From the NCBI GenBank assembly GCA_902800395.1, contig CADCEC010000004.1, forward strand, positions 256,381 to 320,380: a stretch of 64,000 bases of DNA. The letters run 5' to 3'. Source of the DNA: an uncultured Bacteroidota bacterium. Its GTDB lineage: Bacteria; Bacteroidota; Bacteroidia; Bacteroidales; P3. Below the pieces are notes generated by a model that was given only the letters and a program-made list of their open reading frames with translations, was not told the origin of the DNA and did not search any database. This document shows positions 60,401 to 64,000 of this stretch, one piece after another; within the stretch, counting starts at the first letter, position 1; every line of letters starts with the position of its first letter. The translations under genes and the position numbers were made by a program.

Positions 60401-63400
60401 GAACGGTCACCTCTACAACTGGTACGACATCAGCACGCTGAAGGCACTACCTAACTTCTTTATTTCCACTTGCGACTCGGGCAACTTCGTGGCCTGTCTC
60501 TATGTGGTGAAAGGTTTCCTGTCCGACTTGTCCGACCCATCCGACTTGTCCGACGCGCTGTTGGCGAAGGTGCAGAGGTTGATTGACCAGACCGACTTCC
60601 GGAAGCTGTACAATCCCGAGTTGGATGTGTTCAGTATCGGCTACGACACGACGAACTACACGCTGCTGCCGTATCACTACAACAACTTCGCCAGTGAGGC
60701 GCGTCTGACGAGCTTCCTGACCATCGCCCAGGGTGACGCTCCCTACAAGCACTGGTTCTGTCTCGACAAGACGCTGGTGCAGTATGAGGGTTACAAAGGC
60801 GTGGCTTCATGGTATGGTACCCTGTTCGAGTATTTCATGCCGCTCATCTTCCTGCCGACCTACAAGCATACGCTGATGGACGAGACCTACAGCTTTGCCA
60901 TCCGTGCCCAGAAGTCATTTTTCCCGTCGCCGTGGGGCATCTCGGAGACGGCCTACAACGAACTCGATGACGCCCAGAACTACAAATACCATGCTTTCGG
61001 TGTTCCCTATCTGAAGTTCCAAAACACTACGCCCGACCGCATCGTGGTGTCGCCCTACAGCTCGCTGATGACCATCGGTATCGACGACCGTGCGGTGTAT
61101 GAGAACATGCAGAAGTTCAAAGCCCTCGAAATGTACGACGACTTCGGATTCTACGAGAGTTATGACGAAGAGGATCATGTGCCCGTGAAGGCGCACTACG
61201 CCCACCATCAGGGTATGATTCTGGCCTCGCTGGCCAATTATCTCTGCGACCACTGCCTGCAGCGCTACTTTATGCAGGAGCCTGCTATGCGTTCCATGGA
61301 AACCTTGCTGAAGGAGAAGGCGCAAGTGAGGCCTTATATTGACCTCAAGGTAACGCAGTACAAGCGCTACCGCTATTCGAAGGTACAGACGGAGAGTGAT
61401 GCTCGTGACTTCGATACCATTGCCAATGTGCCCGAGTTGGGCATCATCAGCAATGGCCAGTACACAGTGCTGATGAACGACCGCGGCAGTGGCTTCTCGC
61501 GCTACCGTAACATCATGCTGGGCCGTTACCGTAAGATCTCCGCCGACCACTACGGCACATACGTCTATATCCGTGATATTCGGAAGGACCACCTTTGGTG
61601 CAACACCTATGCGCCGCTGGATGTGATGCCGGAAGGCTATCATGTGAGCTTTGCGAGCGATAAGATGACCTTCCTGCGTATCGACGACGGCATCGAAACG
61701 AAGACCGAAGTGACTGTCCTCAAGGACCGCAGTGCTGAGATACGCCGCTTGACCTTCACCAACAACAACAGCGAGGATGTCGACCTTGAGTTGACAACCT
61801 ATGGCGAAGTGGTGCTTGCACCGATAGAGGAAGATGTGAACCATCGTGTCTTCAACGGCATGAAGATTACCTCCGAGTTCGACAAAGAACACGAAACCCT
61901 CGTCTTCAGCCGTCCGGGAAACTACGGCACACGCAACTATATGATTCATAAACTCTGGCTCTCCGACCCGTCCGACAAGTCCGATGTTGTGGAATATGAA
62001 ACCTCCAGAGTGAAGTTTATCGGACGCGGCAATAGCCTCCGTCATGCCGACATCATCGACAACCGCCGTACGCTGACGGCTACCGTGGGTACCACCCTCG
62101 ATCCTGTTATGAGTATGCGCCGCCGTGTGCATGTGGCTGCTGGCAAGAGCGTGGAAGCCTATGTCCTCACGGGCTTTGCAAAAGAGAAAGACCATTTGCT
62201 GCAACTCACAGAGCAGTATCAGAGCGGAGTGGATGTGGAGCATGCCTTCAAGACCGCTTCGGTGTTCAACAATATGCGCACCAGCATGTCGCTCCTCAAA
62301 GGCAGCCAGATGCGTCTCTACGGTAGCATCTCGAAGTATATGGCGCAGACTGCCACCCTCGGCAACGACCGTCAGGCCCTCTTGACGAGGAATACGTTGT
62401 CTCAGAGCGGCCTCTGGCGCTTTGGCATCAGTGGCGATTTGGCCATTCTCCTCATGGAGATAGACAGTATGGAGCGCAGCGGCTTCGCCAAAGAGATGCT
62501 GCGGGCTTTCGAGTACTACAAGGTTCACGGCATGCGTCTCGACCTCGTCTTCATCAACGATGCGCCACTTCATGAGCGCGAAGGCCTTTCTCACTTCATC
62601 CGCAATATGGCCAACACCGAGCACCTATGGGCAGAGCACAGCGATGCCGGCAAGGTGTATGTGCTCGACGGAAGCGATGTCACAGAAGCCGAGCGCATCT
62701 TGCTGCGCACCGTGGCGCGTCTCACCTTCAACACCGCCGACGGTATCACCGTTGAAGAGCAGCTCCGCCGGCTCGAAATCGCCAACCAGCACTATCAGGA
62801 CAAGGTGGAATACCCAGTCCTCAAGCCCAATAGGGAATTCCGTGTCTGGAGCAACCTCGAGTTCTATAACCAGTATGGTGGCTTCGACCGCGAAGGGCGC
62901 GACTATGTGGTGACCAATACCAATACGCCGATGCCTTGGATCAACGTGCTGTCCAATGAACAGCATTTCGGATGTATCGTCAGCTCCACAATGGCAGGCT
63001 TTACCTTTGCCCACAATGCACAGCAGTTCAAGCTTACAGGCTGGAGCAACGACATAGTGCGCGACAATCCCGCCGAGATGCTCTTGATAAACAAGCAGCA
63101 GTTTGTCCCCGCTACCGCCCGTCACGGGCAAGGATGGTCGGCTTTCGATGCCGAATACGACGACATGAAGGTCGCTGTCCGCGTCTTCGTGGCCTGCGAC
63201 AAGCCTGAGAAATACTATCAAATCAGGGTGAACAACAAAAAGGATGTGCCGATGGAGGTGCAGCTCGACATGGTTTACAAACTCGTTCTCGGCATGAGCG
63301 AGGAGCAGACGGCACGCTACCTTTACTCCGAGTGGGACGAGGCCTCCAATACACTCTCTGTCCGCAACGTCTACCACGCCATCTACCACAACCAGGTGGT

Positions 63401-64000
63401 GCGTCTCACCGCCACCGAGCCCCTCACCGATGTCTCTCTCCACTATCCCAACCGCAAGCGTCTGGGCTTCACAATGAGCATCCCCGCCAAGGGAGAAAAG
63501 GAGTTCGCCTATGTCATCGCTGTTGATACATTGGACGGCGATAACGTATCAACGTATCAACCTATCAACGTATCAACAATCTCCGCTGAGTTCGACAAGG
63601 TCGTCGAATACTGGGACCGCAAACTCTCCTTCATCCAGGTGGAGACTCCCGACCGCTCCTTCAACAACATGCTCAACCGTTGGTACCTCTACCAAGTCTA
63701 CTCCTCCCGTCTCTTCGCTCGTGCCGGCTTCTATCAGGTGGGCGGCGCCACAGGCTTCCGCGACCAGCTCCAGGATGTTATGTCACTCCTCTACAGCGAC
63801 CCCGACTATGCCCGTCGCCAAATTCTCGACCATGCGGCACATCAGTTCCCCGAAGGCGACGTGCTCCACTGGTGGCACGAAAGCCTCCATATGGGGGCCC
63901 GCACCACCTTCTCCGACGACTACCTCTGGCTCGTCTTCGTTACCTACCAGTATGTCAAAGTCACCGGCGACCGCTCCATACTCGAAGAAATGGTGCCCTT
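57462..64000 (+). CDS. Cyclic beta-1,2-glucan synthase-like protein (GT84 plus GH94), incomplete at the right edge
   Basis: An uninterrupted frame of at least 2179 codons from ATG 57462; no stop before the window end. N-terminal cytosolic part, membrane segments at about 271-333; a GT84-like glucosyltransferase with LDTDTEL (D508, D510) and RWTRGDWQ (656-663); membrane segments around 696-882; a glycoamylase-like domain (NWLIPDNYQ, TSPTNIGYSLTAVVSAAELQ); and a GH94 phosphorylase-type domain from about 1287 on (RRRVHVAAGK, VYSSRLFARAGFYQVGGATGFRDQLQD, HWWHESLHMGARTTFSDDYLWL). Cgs/NdvB proteins make and trim cyclic beta-1,2-glucan in the envelope. Six short tandem tracts are in frame (57635, 58135, 58329, 60521, 61962, 63541). 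Confidence 0.9.
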   Translation, partial: MKNIYKEFKNSVKEITRYYMLLVEETRNQRLVGSTNEWVLDNYYMISEQEKVLKEELKGVESGKWKVGSKRVDVLWKLLEGYLRKCHHQVDKTLFFRYLSQVQVKGKDYLSYPEVCALLPLTKAILIKELADLCRQLEAEKSYHYVPTDRGQADMEQLDKAAQENLQMMNIFNSLKKMTRLPLSELIDAVSFSERMLKGEKAGMYDEMQDKTKEDYRAKVVQLLRSGKWKTESGKRLSEYEFVKELVAKADEKGEHVGWQLFPPKRWKARAHSYIWIVTLGSLLLAALIGYGLWVMGYGDGLNWLWVVLTVLLWLPMSQVMIDLFNWLLGKLHRPMGTFKMKFKDGMIPEEYTTMVIMPTILKNRAKVEELLGVLEVYYLSNINRGNGRDGFSGTNGQNLYYTLVGDAASYKEADAPWDDEVVQAGLEKVKELNEKYGAHIFNFVYRKRAWSEGEQTWLGYERKRGAILHFNDLVLGNTTEEEKQVRFRCETISEWQNRPPQFIITLDTDTELVLYSAQKLIGAMAHPLNRAQLSPDGRRVDRGYGIMQPRVNVDVEVTNKSRFAQLFAGLGGLDVYTTASFELYQDIFNEGSFCGKGIYDLKVFQQVLKGTFPENLILSHDLIEGCHIRCGLINDVELFDDNPSNWIDDAKRHHRWTRGDWQIIPWLKNRVKNEKGERVKNQVNTIGKWKIFDNLRRSMLSLSLVVLILVGYGISAWQNYAVQQGISGSWFVLVALVAVASPIVFFIVGQVTKVPRFGKRYRYYMTLMRGFKVIIYRSLVQFALLPKEAWMYTDAAVRACYRMWFSHRNLLAWITSDEASKSTKGTLGDYLGKFWINYVVSAVVFCMALLGHVGIGAWGAAGFCMATWCSAPFLMYWLGKKFPQDKKNLNAKETDEVRRLAQKTWSFFDKLITEENNWLIPDNYQLNRDKKTDYKTSPTNIGYSLTAVVSAAELQFISEKEAVSRISQIIHTVGRLEKWNGHLYNWYDISTLKALPNFFISTCDSGNFVACLYVVKGFLSDLSDPSDLSDALLAKVQRLIDQTDFRKLYNPELDVFSIGYDTTNYTLLPYHYNNFASEARLTSFLTIAQGDAPYKHWFCLDKTLVQYEGYKGVASWYGTLFEYFMPLIFLPTYKHTLMDETYSFAIRAQKSFFPSPWGISETAYNELDDAQNYKYHAFGVPYLKFQNTTPDRIVVSPYSSLMTIGIDDRAVYENMQKFKALEMYDDFGFYESYDEEDHVPVKAHYAHHQGMILASLANYLCDHCLQRYFMQEPAMRSMETLLKEKAQVRPYIDLKVTQYKRYRYSKVQTESDARDFDTIANVPELGIISNGQYTVLMNDRGSGFSRYRNIMLGRYRKISADHYGTYVYIRDIRKDHLWCNTYAPLDVMPEGYHVSFASDKMTFLRIDDGIETKTEVTVLKDRSAEIRRLTFTNNNSEDVDLELTTYGEVVLAPIEEDVNHRVFNGMKITSEFDKEHETLVFSRPGNYGTRNYMIHKLWLSDPSDKSDVVEYETSRVKFIGRGNSLRHADIIDNRRTLTATVGTTLDPVMSMRRRVHVAAGKSVEAYVLTGFAKEKDHLLQLTEQYQSGVDVEHAFKTASVFNNMRTSMSLLKGSQMRLYGSISKYMAQTATLGNDRQALLTRNTLSQSGLWRFGISGDLAILLMEIDSMERSGFAKEMLRAFEYYKVHGMRLDLVFINDAPLHEREGLSHFIRNMANTEHLWAEHSDAGKVYVLDGSDVTEAERILLRTVARLTFNTADGITVEEQLRRLEIANQHYQDKVEYPVLKPNREFRVWSNLEFYNQYGGFDREGRDYVVTNTNTPMPWINVLSNEQHFGCIVSSTMAGFTFAHNAQQFKLTGWSNDIVRDNPAEMLLINKQQFVPATARHGQGWSAFDAEYDDMKVAVRVFVACDKPEKYYQIRVNNKKDVPMEVQLDMVYKLVLGMSEEQTARYLYSEWDEASNTLSVRNVYHAIYHNQVVRLTATEPLTDVSLHYPNRKRLGFTMSIPAKGEKEFAYVIAVDTLDGDNVSTYQPINVSTISAEFDKVVEYWDRKLSFIQVETPDRSFNNMLNRWYLYQVYSSRLFARAGFYQVGGATGFRDQLQDVMSLLYSDPDYARRQILDHAAHQFPEGDVLHWWHESLHMGARTTFSDDYLWLVFVTYQYVKVTGDRSILEEMVP
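57635..57665 (+). repeat. 7-bp GGAAAGT tract in the glucan synthase gene
   Basis: Three to four GGAAAGT units in frame (VESGKWKVGS). A second such tract is at 58135-58167. Confidence 0.88.
58135..58167 (+). repeat. Second GGAAAGT tract in the glucan synthase gene
   Basis: Units GGAAAGT, GGAAAAC, GGAAAGT, GGAAAGC in frame (SGKWKTESGK). Confidence 0.85.
58329..58357 (+). repeat. 7-bp GGTTATG tract in the glucan synthase gene
   Basis: Four perfect GGTTATG units; they encode part of a membrane helix (YGLWVMGYG). Confidence 0.9.
60521..60554 (+). repeat. 9-bp GTCCGACTT tract in the glucan synthase gene
   Basis: Nearly four units encoding [13 protein letters not shown]; a shorter relative is at 61962-61984. 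Same unit family as the valS tract at 10441. Confidence 0.88.
63541..63577 (+). repeat. 8-bp ACGTATCA tract in the glucan synthase gene
   Basis: Four units (one with a change) in frame, encoding VSTYQPINVST. Confidence 0.88.

Noticed and set aside
60915-62624. 569-codon minus-strand frame
   Set aside because: Antisense to the glucan synthase gene, whose plus-strand frame is continuous from 57462 to the window end with family motifs.

Overview
The window comes from a Bacteroidota (Bacteroidales-type) chromosome. Four things point there: repeated TAnnTTTG -7 promoter boxes upstream of genes, type IX secretion (T9SS) components and C-terminal sorting domains, the DUF3822-rsmD pair, and an RprY-type regulator. 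Coding density is high. Most of the long antisense reading frames are shadows of GC-rich genes. I saw no tRNA, insertion sequence, prophage or CRISPR array. Genus cannot be fixed from the sequence alone.

Layout. 1-9.1 kb (+): the end of an HU-like protein, ispG, two tandem membrane proteins (the second with an AraC-like tail), rprY, an MBL hydrolase, a GT2 glycosyltransferase, a lipoprotein and a DPP5-like S9 peptidase, closed by a strong terminator. 9.1-13 kb (-): a secreted beta-barrel-like protein and valS. 13-16.5 kb (+): kamA, porQ, lplA. 16.5-19.6 kb (-): a small winged-helix regulator with a membrane partner, then glyS and gcvH. 19.9-29 kb (+): rho, threonine aldolase, feoB, a VanX-like lipoprotein and a remarkable single-chain ABC importer. 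29.1-37.3 kb (+): a structured leader with a terminator, then two very large exported proteins, a subtilase with a dockerin-like module and a protein with three cohesin-like modules and a long HDT repeat stalk. 37.5-40.3 kb: trmO, an ECF sigma factor with a membrane partner, and RNase P RNA. 40.3-49.7 kb (+): DUF4810 and DUF799 lipoproteins, comB, PAP2, SulP, yebC, a membrane-anchored protein, DUF3822, rsmD, purC, CYTH. 49.7-53.6 kb (-): etfB-etfA-acyl-CoA dehydrogenase. 53.9-57.3 kb (-): three exported proteins. 57.46 kb to the right edge (+): a very large cyclic beta-1,2-glucan synthase-like gene, open at the window end.

Functional links. GlyRS, GcvH, LplA and threonine aldolase form a loose glycine/lipoate neighbourhood. 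PorQ, the two sorting-domain proteins and the ECF sigma factor with its gliding-type C-terminal domain suggest active T9SS export with possible envelope signalling.

The most unusual signals are: (1) dozens of short tandem tracts with 7, 8, 9 or 11 bp units, many with an inverted partner, scattered through intergenic DNA, inside genes in frame, and even inside RNase P RNA; (2) a one-polypeptide ABC importer whose substrate-binding domain appears circularly permuted; (3) a leader with mutually exclusive pairing and a terminator before the subtilase; (4) an adjacent dockerin/cohesin-like pair on T9SS substrates; (5) a nine-unit, 21-bp phased palindrome array between etfA and the acyl-CoA dehydrogenase gene.
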